Source of the DNA: Rummeliibacillus pycnus_A
Lineage (GTDB): Bacteria > Bacillota > Bacilli > Bacillales_A > Planococcaceae
Assembly: GCF_044359855.1 (NCBI RefSeq)
Contig: NZ_CP132291.1
Coordinates: forward strand, 3,658,001-3,722,000
Direction of reading: 5' to 3'
DNA: 64,000 nt
The notes under the pieces: generated by a model
Database searches by the model: none
Seen by the model: the letters and a program-made list of their open reading frames with translations, nothing else
Told to the model about the DNA's origin: nothing
Made by a program: the position numbers and the translations under genes
Shown: one piece after another, positions 26,378 through 35,088 of the stretch
How the letters are laid out: each line of letters begins with the position of its first letter
Position numbering within the stretch: the stretch's first letter is position 1

Positions 26378-26902
26378 ATGTACTTCATTCAAATGTCTGG
26401 TTTTCCTGGATCCGGAAAATCCACTTTAGCAAAAGAAATTGCTAGTCGTGAAAATATGATTATTGTAGATCATGATATTGTAAAATCGGCTTTAATAAAT
26501 TCTATAACAGAAAAAGCTATTGATTTTCAGATTACAGGACAAATTGCGTACGATGTTGATTGGGCGTTAATTGAATTTTATTTAGCCCAAAGCCGGAGTG
26601 TGATTTTAGATAGCCCATGTCTTTATGAAGAGCTAGTTGAGAAAGGGGTAGAATTAGCAGCAAGATTTAATGTGAAATATAAATATATTGAGTGTTACAT
26701 AGATGACTATAATTTAATCAATGATCGACTAGCTAAAAGAGAGAGACTCATAAGTCAAATTCCGCAAATACATTCAAAAGAAGCATTTGAATATACGATT
26801 CAAAATAGTAAAAAGCCTGACAATTTTGAAACCTTAAAAGTTGATACTAATCAGCCTTTATCAAAATATTTTCCAAAAGTTATCGAATATATAATGAAAT
26901 AA
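26378..26902 (+). CDS. AAA/P-loop kinase-like ATPase
   Basis: A 174-residue single-domain P-loop protein. Walker A is GFPGSGKST (residues 8-16), followed by IIVDHDIVKSAL, the usual substrate-site aspartate of AAA_33/zeta-toxin-like small kinases, and a possible lid (RLAKRERL). Such proteins phosphorylate small molecules or nucleotides; the substrate here is unknown. The start ATG at 26378 has aagggat upstream and lies 13 bases after the preceding gene, so the two form an operon. No antitoxin-like partner is visible, so a toxin role is not supported. Confidence 0.75.
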   Translation: MYFIQMSGFPGSGKSTLAKEIASRENMIIVDHDIVKSALINSITEKAIDFQITGQIAYDVDWALIEFYLAQSRSVILDSPCLYEELVEKGVELAARFNVKYKYIECYIDDYNLINDRLAKRERLISQIPQIHSKEAFEYTIQNSKKPDNFETLKVDTNQPLSKYFPKVIEYIMK

Positions 26903-26926
26903 ACATTTTATTAAGACAAAAATTAC

Positions 26927-26965
26927 AAAAAAAGAGCAACGCTACTGATGAGTAGTATTGCTCTT
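26927..26965 (-). terminator. Terminator for gntK (minus strand)
   Basis: A stem pairs 26932-26946 with 26951-26965 (AAGAGCAA/TTGCTCTT, loop GATG). On the minus strand it is followed by seven T residues; on the plus strand no T-run follows. Confidence 0.8.
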
Positions 26966-26991
26966 AGTTGTTCAAGAAACATAAATGACTA

Positions 26992-28536
26992 TTATTTTAC
27001 CCGTTTTTCCTGGAATTTAGTTATATCATGATATTCTTGCTCAAGTAATCGAGAAATACGAATATAGATGGGAATCAGTTCAACATAAACGTCTACATTT
27101 TCTGGGATTGGTTTATGCACATGAGTTGAGCCTACCCATTCTGAAACAATAGAGAAGTCGTCAATTTCACCTAATGCATACATACCAAGAACAATTGCTC
27201 CAAGACATGAGCTTTCAAAGCTTTCAGGTACTGAAACTTCTTGATTGAAAATATCTGCCATCATTTGGCGCCATAATTCAGAACGCGCAAAACCACCAGT
27301 TGCTTGGATTTTCTTTGGAATGCCAATTACTTCTTGTAATGCGATAAAGACCGTATATAAGTTGAAAATAACACCCTCTAGTACGGCACGGATCATATGC
27401 TCTTTCTTATGATGTAATCCTAATCCAAAGAATGATCCACGGGCATTCGCATTCCATAATGGAGCACGTTCGCCGGCTAAATACGGATGGAATAATAATC
27501 CATCAGAACCTGGATTTACATTCGAAGCAATTTTCGTTAACACATCGTATGGATCGATTCCTAATCGTTTAGCCGTTTCTACTTCAGAAGCTGCCAATTC
27601 ATCACGTACCCATCTAAAAGTCATACCGCCATTGTTTACTGGACCGCCTACAACCCAATGCTTGTCTGTTAACACATAGCAGAAAATCCGGCCTTTTGGA
27701 TCTGTTACAGGGTGATCTGTTACGGTACGGATAGCACCACTCGTACCGATTGTGACAGCGACAACTCCTGGATCAATTGCGTTAACACCAAGATTTGAAA
27801 GTACACCATCATTTGCACCGATGACAAATGGGATATGAGAAGGTATACCAATTTCAGCAACAATGTCTTTTTTTAAACCATCAAGATAATAAGTGGTTGG
27901 TACCAGCTCAGACAATTGAGCAGTTGTAATACCAGCAACTTCTAAAGCGTTTTCATCCCAATCGCGATTTTGTAGATTGAACATACCAGTAGCGGAAGCA
28001 ATCGAATGGTCTACAATATAGCGATCGAAAAAGTTGTGGAATACATATTCTTTCATACTAATAAATTTATATGTTTGGCTGAAAATCTCAGGTTTTTCAT
28101 GACTTAACCAAGTAATTTTACAAAGAGGGGACATAGGATGAATGGGCGTACCTGTACGTCTATAAATTTCATGACCATTCATTTCATTTTTTATTTTGTC
28201 TGCCCAATCAGTTGCACGGGTATCTGCCCAAGTCATGCAGTTTGTTAACGGTTTACCGTTTTTGTCAATTGCAATCACACTATGCATAGCTGCACTGAAT
28301 GAAACGAGTTTTAAATTATTTACGTCGATACTACTTTTTTGAATAGCAATACGAATAGCTTCTTTCACAGCATGTAGAATTTCATCTGGATTTTGTTCAG
28401 CAACATTCGGAGTAGGACTATAGAGTGGATACCCTGCATGATGCATACTTATTACTTGGCCATTGTTACCAAATAAAACAGCTTTCGTGCAAGTAGTACC
28501 AATATCAACGCCTAGATAATAAGACATTTTTGACAT
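26992..28536 (-). CDS. gntK: Gluconokinase (FGGY family)
   Basis: A 514-residue carbohydrate kinase. The N-terminus shows the phosphate-binding motif YYLGVDIGTTCTKAVLFG and the C-terminal half the FGGY signature (near GATGGFARSELW). It phosphorylates gluconate to 6-phosphogluconate. Length matches B. subtilis GntK. ATG at 28536-28534 has aaaggaga upstream; the longer frame to 28566 has no ribosome site. Promoter: TATAAT on the minus strand at 28602-28597 with an operator-like palindrome immediately upstream. It converges on the kinase-like gene at 26378. Confidence 0.93.
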   Translation of the reverse strand: MSKMSYYLGVDIGTTCTKAVLFGNNGQVISMHHAGYPLYSPTPNVAEQNPDEILHAVKEAIRIAIQKSSIDVNNLKLVSFSAAMHSVIAIDKNGKPLTNCMTWADTRATDWADKIKNEMNGHEIYRRTGTPIHPMSPLCKITWLSHEKPEIFSQTYKFISMKEYVFHNFFDRYIVDHSIASATGMFNLQNRDWDENALEVAGITTAQLSELVPTTYYLDGLKKDIVAEIGIPSHIPFVIGANDGVLSNLGVNAIDPGVVAVTIGTSGAIRTVTDHPVTDPKGRIFCYVLTDKHWVVGGPVNNGGMTFRWVRDELAASEVETAKRLGIDPYDVLTKIASNVNPGSDGLLFHPYLAGERAPLWNANARGSFFGLGLHHKKEHMIRAVLEGVIFNLYTVFIALQEVIGIPKKIQATGGFARSELWRQMMADIFNQEVSVPESFESSCLGAIVLGMYALGEIDDFSIVSEWVGSTHVHKPIPENVDVYVELIPIYIRISRLLEQEYHDITKFQEKRVK

Positions 28537-28574
28537 TGCGATGGATTCTCCTTTATATAAAAACATTATAAAAT

Positions 28575-28618
28575 GAATTTTTTTTCTTTTTGAATCATTA
28601 TATCAGAAAAAATATTTC
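28575..28618 (-). promoter_or_regulatory. gntK promoter region with two candidate RpiR operators
   Basis: GAATTTTTTTTC (plus-strand 28575-28586) repeats the 15-base context ATGAATTTTTTTTCT found at gntP. GAAAAAATATTTC (28606-28618; GAAATATTTTTTC on the minus strand) lies three bases upstream of the minus-strand TATAAT (28597-28602), the same spacing as at gntP and gnd. No good -35 is seen. Confidence 0.6.
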
Positions 28619-28764
28619 TTCGCGCTCTATTTTACTGGACTTATAGACTTAAGAAAAGGAATACCTCGAAAAAAGAAGAGTTTTATATTATTTTGTCTTT
28701 TTTTATTCTGTACAGTTTATACAAATAAACAACAAAATAGGTTAGTGGAAATACTTTCTATAAT

Positions 28765-28788
28765 AAGTCAAAAACGATTTTTTGACTT
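28765..28788. repeat. Perfect inverted repeat upstream of mutS
   Basis: AAGTCAAAAA (28765-28774) and TTTTTGACTT (28779-28788) flank CGAT. A TATAAT at 28797-28802 follows nine bases later, so the palindrome lies over or next to the mutS promoter. It could be an operator or a hairpin in an upstream transcript. Confidence 0.6.
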
Positions 28789-28838
28789 TGATTTGTTATA
28801 ATAAAGATAAGATATAGGAACACAGGAGAGGTAATAAT

Positions 28839-31487
28839 ATGGCTTACACACCTATGATGCAACAATATTTACAAGTAAAAGCAGACTATCAAGATGCTTT
28901 TTTATTTTTCCGTTTAGGAGATTTTTATGAAATGTTCTTTGATGATGCATTGAAAGCATCACAAATTTTAGAAATTACATTAACAAGTAGAGATGCTGGT
29001 ATGAAAGAACGTATTCCAATGTGTGGTATACCACATCATTCTGCACCAAATTATATCGAAACACTTGTACAAAAAGGATATAAAGTAGCGATTTGTGAAC
29101 AAACTGAGGATCCAAAATTAGCAAAAGGTGTCGTTAAACGTGAAGTCATTCAACTTATTACACCGGGAACGATTATGGAAGGCAAAGCGATTGATGGAAA
29201 ATCCAATCATTTTATCGCAGCAAGCACAAAATTAAAGGATAATGAATTTGCTTTTAGCTATCTTGATTTATCGACTGGTGAATCCACCACTACATATGTG
29301 GAAGGCGATAAAAAAGATTTAATCCAACAACTACAAGCATTTGATATTCGCGAATTAGTGGTGAAAGATGAATTATTTGCAGAGTTACAAGAATTAGCTG
29401 ATACCTATTCAATTGTACTTTCGCTTGAAAATGAAGGTATGACTGAAGCAACTAGCCTGCAATATTTGAAACAAGCACCAGAAGAATTACACGAAGCAAG
29501 TCGCATTTTATTACGTTATCTTGAACGTACACAAATGCGCTCGTTATCACATATTCAACCATTTACTTACCATGAAGTGAAAAATTATTTGAATATCGAT
29601 ACAAATTCCAAACGTAATTTAGAGCTAATCCAGTCACTGCGTGGTGGAGATCAAAAAGGCACATTATTATGGCTTTTGGATGAAACAGCGACAGCCATGG
29701 GTGGTCGTAAATTAAAACAATGGCTTCACCAACCATTGGCGAGCCGAAAAGCAATCGAAAAACGATTAAGTATCGTAACGGATTTATTGGAAGATTATTT
29801 CCTCCGTGCAGAATTACAAGAACTGTTGAAAAAAGTTTATGATCTAGAACGATTAGCAGGTCGTGTGGCATTTGGTAGTGTAGGTGGTCGTGATCTTGCA
29901 CAATTACGTGAATCTTTAAGACAAGTACCTGCGATTAAAGATCAGTTAAACAATTCTGGCAAAGAACATCTAGTGCCTCTAGGTCAAACACTCGATTTAT
30001 GCGAGGATGTTGAAAGCTATTTAAGTAAAGCCATTACAGACCATCCTCCGATTTCTATTAAAGAAGGGGATGTAATACGCGAAGAATTCAATGAAAAACT
30101 AGATGAATTACGTTATGCATCTCGGAACGGAAAAGACTGGATTGCCCAATTAGAGCAAAAAGAACGTGAAGTTACTGGTATTAAAAATTTAAAAATCGGT
30201 TATAACCGTGTATTTGGTTACTATATCGAAGTGACGAAATCGAATATCCAATCTGTAGACCTTACTCGTTATGAAAGAAAACAAACATTAGCAAATGCTG
30301 AAAGATATATTACAGAAGAATTAAAAGAAAAAGAAGCCATCATTTTAAATGCGGAAGAGGAAAGTTTAGTACTTGAATATCAATTGTTCACTGAAATTCG
30401 TGAGTACTTAAAACAATTTATTCCACGTCTTCAAGCATTGGCATCTGATATTAGTGAACTGGATGTCTTCACAAGCTTTGCTGTAGTAACTGAAAAGTAT
30501 CATTTTGTAAAACCAACATTCCATGAAGGACGTGCATTGAAAATTGTCAATGGCCGTCACCCTGTTGTTGAAAAAATGATGAATAAACAACTGTACGTAC
30601 CAAATGACTGTATTTTAAATACCGACCAAAATATGATGCTCATTACAGGTCCTAACATGTCGGGGAAAAGTACGTATATGCGTCAAGTTGCCCTAATTAC
30701 AGTGATGGCGCAAATGGGTTGCTACGTACCAGCCGATGAAGCTGAACTACCAATTACTGATCAAATCTTCACCCGTATTGGAGCGGCAGATGATTTAGCA
30801 GGTGGCCAAAGTACCTTTATGGTAGAAATGTTAGAATCTCAACATGCCATTACAAATGCTACTGCTAACAGCTTATTATTATTTGATGAAATTGGACGTG
30901 GAACATCTACCTATGATGGCATGGCGTTGGCTCAATCCATGATGGAATATATCCATAATAGAATTGGGGCAAACACACTATTCTCTACACACTATCACGA
31001 ACTTACTACATTAGAAAATGAATTAGAGCGTCTTCAAAATGTTCATGTATCAGCTACTGAACAAGATGGCAAAGTTGTGTTCTTGCATAAAGTAAAGAGT
31101 GGCCCAGCTGATAAGAGTTATGGTATTCATGTAGCAGAGTTAGCGGAATTACCGAAACCAATCATTGAACGTGCGCGCGTATTGCTTGCTGAATTTGAAG
31201 CAACAGATGTGGAACCAACACTTCGTCATAAAGAAGTAGCTGCAGCAGTTGTAACGGTAGAAGAAGTACCACAGCAAGAGGTGTCAACCGTCCGTGAAGA
31301 ACCAGAAACACAACTATCTCTCTTTGAAGAGGAAGAACCTGTTGTTAAAGAAGTAACAGTACCTGAATTATCAGATGCTGAAAAAGATGTACTTGAAAAA
31401 TTAAAACGTTTAAATGTATCTGGTACAACACCAATGGATGCATTGCAACTTGTTTATACATTGCAACAATCATTATTACAAAAATAG
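28839..31487 (+). CDS. mutS: DNA mismatch repair protein MutS
   Basis: An 882-residue mismatch-recognition ATPase. The N-terminal domain carries the mismatch-reading motif FYEMF (GDFYEMFFDDA near residue 30). The ATPase has Walker A TGPNMSGKST (about residue 603), a DEIGRGTST Walker B, and STHYHEL. Near residue 825 QLSLF resembles a sliding-clamp-binding motif followed by an acidic stretch, as reported for B. subtilis MutS. ATG at 28839 follows caggagaggt. mutL follows after 12 bases, so they form one operon. Confidence 0.97.
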   Translation: MAYTPMMQQYLQVKADYQDAFLFFRLGDFYEMFFDDALKASQILEITLTSRDAGMKERIPMCGIPHHSAPNYIETLVQKGYKVAICEQTEDPKLAKGVVKREVIQLITPGTIMEGKAIDGKSNHFIAASTKLKDNEFAFSYLDLSTGESTTTYVEGDKKDLIQQLQAFDIRELVVKDELFAELQELADTYSIVLSLENEGMTEATSLQYLKQAPEELHEASRILLRYLERTQMRSLSHIQPFTYHEVKNYLNIDTNSKRNLELIQSLRGGDQKGTLLWLLDETATAMGGRKLKQWLHQPLASRKAIEKRLSIVTDLLEDYFLRAELQELLKKVYDLERLAGRVAFGSVGGRDLAQLRESLRQVPAIKDQLNNSGKEHLVPLGQTLDLCEDVESYLSKAITDHPPISIKEGDVIREEFNEKLDELRYASRNGKDWIAQLEQKEREVTGIKNLKIGYNRVFGYYIEVTKSNIQSVDLTRYERKQTLANAERYITEELKEKEAIILNAEEESLVLEYQLFTEIREYLKQFIPRLQALASDISELDVFTSFAVVTEKYHFVKPTFHEGRALKIVNGRHPVVEKMMNKQLYVPNDCILNTDQNMMLITGPNMSGKSTYMRQVALITVMAQMGCYVPADEAELPITDQIFTRIGAADDLAGGQSTFMVEMLESQHAITNATANSLLLFDEIGRGTSTYDGMALAQSMMEYIHNRIGANTLFSTHYHELTTLENELERLQNVHVSATEQDGKVVFLHKVKSGPADKSYGIHVAELAELPKPIIERARVLLAEFEATDVEPTLRHKEVAAAVVTVEEVPQQEVSTVREEPETQLSLFEEEEPVVKEVTVPELSDAEKDVLEKLKRLNVSGTTPMDALQLVYTLQQSLLQK

Positions 31488-31499
31488 GGGGTGCCTAAA

Positions 31500-33401
31500 A
31501 TGGGGCATATTCATATAATGGACGAATTTTTGTCCAATAAAATTGCAGCAGGTGAAGTGGTTGAACGCCCTTCTTCTGTAGTCAAAGAATTAGTTGAAAA
31601 TGCCGTTGATGCAGGCAGTACCTCAATTGAAGTGGTATTAGAAGAAGCCGGAATGACTTCTATTCAAGTAATTGATAATGGGTGCGGGATGGATGAAGAT
31701 GATGCGCTAATATCATTTCAAAGACATGCAACAAGTAAAATTAATAATGAGCATGATTTATTTCGTATTCGAACACTGGGTTTCCGTGGGGAAGCATTAG
31801 CAAGTATCGCTTCTGTATCGAAAGTAGATTTAATAACTTCTAATGGTGAAGCAGGAATTGAAGTGCATCTTGAAGGTGGTCATGTCATCGACAAAAAACC
31901 TGGCTCTCTTCGCAAAGGAACAGATATTACTGTTTCTCAGTTGTTTTTCAACACGCCAGCACGTTTAAAATATATGAAAACGATTCAAACAGAACTTGGT
32001 CATACGATTGATTTGATGAATCGGTTAGCACTCTGCTATCCCACTATTGCATTTAAGTTAACACATCATGAGCATGAATTATTGCAAACAAATGGGCGTG
32101 GTGATTTGCGCCAAGTATTAGCGGCAATTTATGGAGTAGCAAATGCCAAGAAAATGGTTCGTTTTGAAGGTGAATCGAAAGACTATAAAATAACAGGTTA
32201 CGCAACAATTCCAGAAATCACAAGAGCCTCTAAAAATTATATGTCGATCTTTGTGAATGGTCGTTGGGTACGTCATTATACAATTCAAAAAGCGATCATT
32301 GATGCTTATCATACATTTTTGCCAATCGGTAGATTTCCTATATCGGTGATCCATATAGAAGGAGATCCGTATTTAACAGATGTCAATGTACATCCCGCAA
32401 AGCAGCAAATTCGTTTAAGTAAAGAAGCAGATTTAATGCAGTTAATTGAGGAATCTCTTCATAAAGCAATTCGTAATTCGATGCAAGTGCCGGAAATTGC
32501 TCAGAAAAAGAAGAAACCAGAAGCATCTTCAGAACAAATTAACTTTTGGAAAACAATTAATTACAATACAACGAATATGCCCCAATTCAATGAGAAACCG
32601 AAAAAAGAGGAAAAAATAAATGACCTAGATTTTTCACCGATTTCTAAAGAAGGTGTAGTTAATACAGAGCCAGCTAAAGGTTTCGCAGTAGAGGAAAGTT
32701 GGGAAGAGATTAAAGCGTCACAAGGAATAAATAATCTAGGTTCAAATCAAGTGGATGTGTGGTCAGAAGATGAAGTAGAGCTAGAAGAAATTGTTCCAGA
32801 TGAAACATCAAAAGATCCATTCCCGGAACTTGAAATTGTGGGGCAAATTCATGGGACGTATATTGTTGCTCAAAGTGTAGATGGTTTTTACTTAATCGAC
32901 CAACATGCAGCGCAAGAACGTATTAAATATGAATATTTTAAAGATAAGGTTGGAGAAGTAAATTCAGATGAACGCCAATCGCTATTATTACCACTAACTT
33001 TCCATTATTCAGCTGATGAAGCATTAACATTACGTGAAAATGCGAAAGCTTTAGAAGAAGTAGGGGTTTATCTCGAGGAATTTGGTCAAAACTCATTTGT
33101 AGTACGAGAGCATCCAACCTGGTTCCCAAAAGACTTTGAATCAGAAATTATTGAAGAATTAATCGAACAGGTTTTAAAAGAGCGTAAAACAGATATAAAG
33201 AAATTACGTGAAGCGGCAGCTATTATGATGAGTTGTAAACGATCCATTAAAGCCAATCATTATTTGGATAAACCACAAATGGAGAGACTATTACAAGATT
33301 TGAAAATAAGAGTTAATCCATTTACTTGTCCACATGGTAGACCTGTAATTGTTCACTTTAGAACATATGAAATCGAGAAAATGTTTAAACGAGTAATGTA
33401 A
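31500..33401 (+). CDS. mutL: DNA mismatch repair endonuclease MutL
   Basis: A 633-residue MutL. The N-terminal GHKL ATPase has NKIAAGEVVERP, DNGCGMD and GFRGEAL. The C-terminal domain has the endonuclease metal motif DQHAAQERIKYE, SCKRSIKANHYL and CPHGRP, so this is the nicking type found in bacteria without MutH. The variable linker (about 340-430) is acidic. ATG at 31500 follows agggggtg; an in-frame GTG at 31491 would overlap that ribosome site. The window continues directly into glpD 28 bases after the stop. Confidence 0.96.
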   Translation: MGHIHIMDEFLSNKIAAGEVVERPSSVVKELVENAVDAGSTSIEVVLEEAGMTSIQVIDNGCGMDEDDALISFQRHATSKINNEHDLFRIRTLGFRGEALASIASVSKVDLITSNGEAGIEVHLEGGHVIDKKPGSLRKGTDITVSQLFFNTPARLKYMKTIQTELGHTIDLMNRLALCYPTIAFKLTHHEHELLQTNGRGDLRQVLAAIYGVANAKKMVRFEGESKDYKITGYATIPEITRASKNYMSIFVNGRWVRHYTIQKAIIDAYHTFLPIGRFPISVIHIEGDPYLTDVNVHPAKQQIRLSKEADLMQLIEESLHKAIRNSMQVPEIAQKKKKPEASSEQINFWKTINYNTTNMPQFNEKPKKEEKINDLDFSPISKEGVVNTEPAKGFAVEESWEEIKASQGINNLGSNQVDVWSEDEVELEEIVPDETSKDPFPELEIVGQIHGTYIVAQSVDGFYLIDQHAAQERIKYEYFKDKVGEVNSDERQSLLLPLTFHYSADEALTLRENAKALEEVGVYLEEFGQNSFVVREHPTWFPKDFESEIIEELIEQVLKERKTDIKKLREAAAIMMSCKRSIKANHYLDKPQMERLLQDLKIRVNPFTCPHGRPVIVHFRTYEIEKMFKRVM

Positions 33402-33429
33402 TGCATGGATGTCAGAGGAGGAGTCTTAC

Positions 33430-35088
33430 GTGTTTTCAGCTGCAAAAAGAGATCAAATTATTGACGTATTAAACAACTATTCATTCGATATTTTAGTTGT
33501 AGGTGGAGGTATAACTGGTGCTGGTATTGCGCTAGATGCTATATCTCGAGGATTATCTGTAGCATTAGTTGAAATGCAAGACTTTGCTGCAGGAACTTCA
33601 AGTCGTTCTACAAAATTAGTGCATGGTGGTTTACGTTACTTAAAGCAATTGCAAGTTGATGTAGTTAAGGAGACGGGTAGAGAAAGAGAAATTGTCTATG
33701 AAAACGGCGTTCATATTACAACACCTCAATGGATGTTATTACCCTTCTATAAAGGAGGTACATTTGGACCTTTAACAACATCTCTTGGTTTGAAAATGTA
33801 CGATAGTTTAGCTGGCGTTAGAAAATCAGAAAGACGTTCCATGCTAAAACCAAAAGAAACGTTAGCAAAAGAACCATTATTAAAACAAGACGGCCTTAAA
33901 GGTGGAGGCTATTATGTTGAATACCGTACAGACGATGCTCGTTTAACAATTGAAATATTAAAAAAAGCGGTTGAGCTAGGAGCTGTATGTTTAAATTATG
34001 CGAAGGTAGAAGATTTTGTTTATGATGGCAAAAAAGTAGTTGGTGCTAGAGTACATGACCAAGTTTCTCAAAAAACATGGTCATTGCAAGCAAATACTGT
34101 TGTCAATGCTACGGGTCCGTGGGTTGATATAATGCGTCAAAAAGATAAAATCGACAACAACAAGAAACTGAGATTAACAAAAGGTGTTCATATTGTTATT
34201 GATCAATCACGATTCCCGTTACAGCAATCGGTTTATTTTGATACTCCAGATGGTCGAATGGTATTCGCAATACCTCGCGATCAGAAAATATATGTAGGAA
34301 CAACGGATACTTTTTTTGATGATAATCCCATTAAACCTGTAGCTACAGATGATGACATAGATTATTTACTAGAAACGATTCATTATATGTTCCCAGAAAT
34401 TGATGTTTCTTTAAATGATGTAGAATCATGTTGGGCAGGTGTACGACCTCTTATTTATGAAGAAGGAAAAGATCCATCTGAAATTTCTAGAAAAGATGAA
34501 GTGTGGGAATCCTCTACAGGTCTGTTGACGATTGCCGGCGGGAAGTTAACAGGTTATCGTAAAATGGCAGAAAAAATTGTCGATAAAATTGTTTCACGCA
34601 AACAATTTAAAAAAGCTGGGCCATGTGTTACTGCCGAATTATCTCTATCTGGAGCAAAGGGTATTAATTCCCAAAACTTTGATGCATATACACATTACAA
34701 AGCACAAGAAGGTACGCGTTATGGTTTAACTTTTGATGAAGCCTATCACTTAGTACGTTGTTATGGTACAAATATTGATGATCTATTTCGTATTATTCAC
34801 ACCTTAGATGTGCAAGAAGGCGACCAACAATTACCTTTAGATTTACATGCACAGTTGATCTATTCAATTCAATATGAAATGGCTTATACACCAGTAGATT
34901 TCTTTGTTCGTCGTTCTTCTAGAATGTTCTTTAATATAAGTAGTGTGAAAAAATATAAACAATCAGTTACTAGAATAATGAGTAAATATTTACATTACTC
35001 GCCTGGTGAAGAGCAACAATATCATAAAGAACTAGAAGAGTTTTTATATGACGCATCCCATTTTGCTAGCGAGGAATTATATGAATAA
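33430..35088 (+). CDS. glpD: Aerobic glycerol-3-phosphate dehydrogenase
   Basis: A 552-residue FAD-dependent dehydrogenase that oxidises glycerol 3-phosphate to dihydroxyacetone phosphate and feeds electrons to quinone at the membrane. The FAD dinucleotide motif is VVGGGITGAG (residues 23-32), followed by the FAD-GlpD signature HGGLRYLKQ, and GGYYVEYRTDDARL and GGKLTGYRKMA later. GTG at 33430 follows gaggaggag; an ATG at 33409 would contain the site within the ORF. Unusually, it lies between mutL and a lipase/miaA pair, without glpF or glpK next to it or an obvious GlpP antiterminator leader. Confidence 0.94.
   Translation: MFSAAKRDQIIDVLNNYSFDILVVGGGITGAGIALDAISRGLSVALVEMQDFAAGTSSRSTKLVHGGLRYLKQLQVDVVKETGREREIVYENGVHITTPQWMLLPFYKGGTFGPLTTSLGLKMYDSLAGVRKSERRSMLKPKETLAKEPLLKQDGLKGGGYYVEYRTDDARLTIEILKKAVELGAVCLNYAKVEDFVYDGKKVVGARVHDQVSQKTWSLQANTVVNATGPWVDIMRQKDKIDNNKKLRLTKGVHIVIDQSRFPLQQSVYFDTPDGRMVFAIPRDQKIYVGTTDTFFDDNPIKPVATDDDIDYLLETIHYMFPEIDVSLNDVESCWAGVRPLIYEEGKDPSEISRKDEVWESSTGLLTIAGGKLTGYRKMAEKIVDKIVSRKQFKKAGPCVTAELSLSGAKGINSQNFDAYTHYKAQEGTRYGLTFDEAYHLVRCYGTNIDDLFRIIHTLDVQEGDQQLPLDLHAQLIYSIQYEMAYTPVDFFVRRSSRMFFNISSVKKYKQSVTRIMSKYLHYSPGEEQQYHKELEEFLYDASHFASEELYE

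Noticed and set aside
26378..26902. Zeta-toxin of a toxin-antitoxin pair
   Set aside because: Only the generic P-loop is shared, and the partner gene has no antitoxin features.
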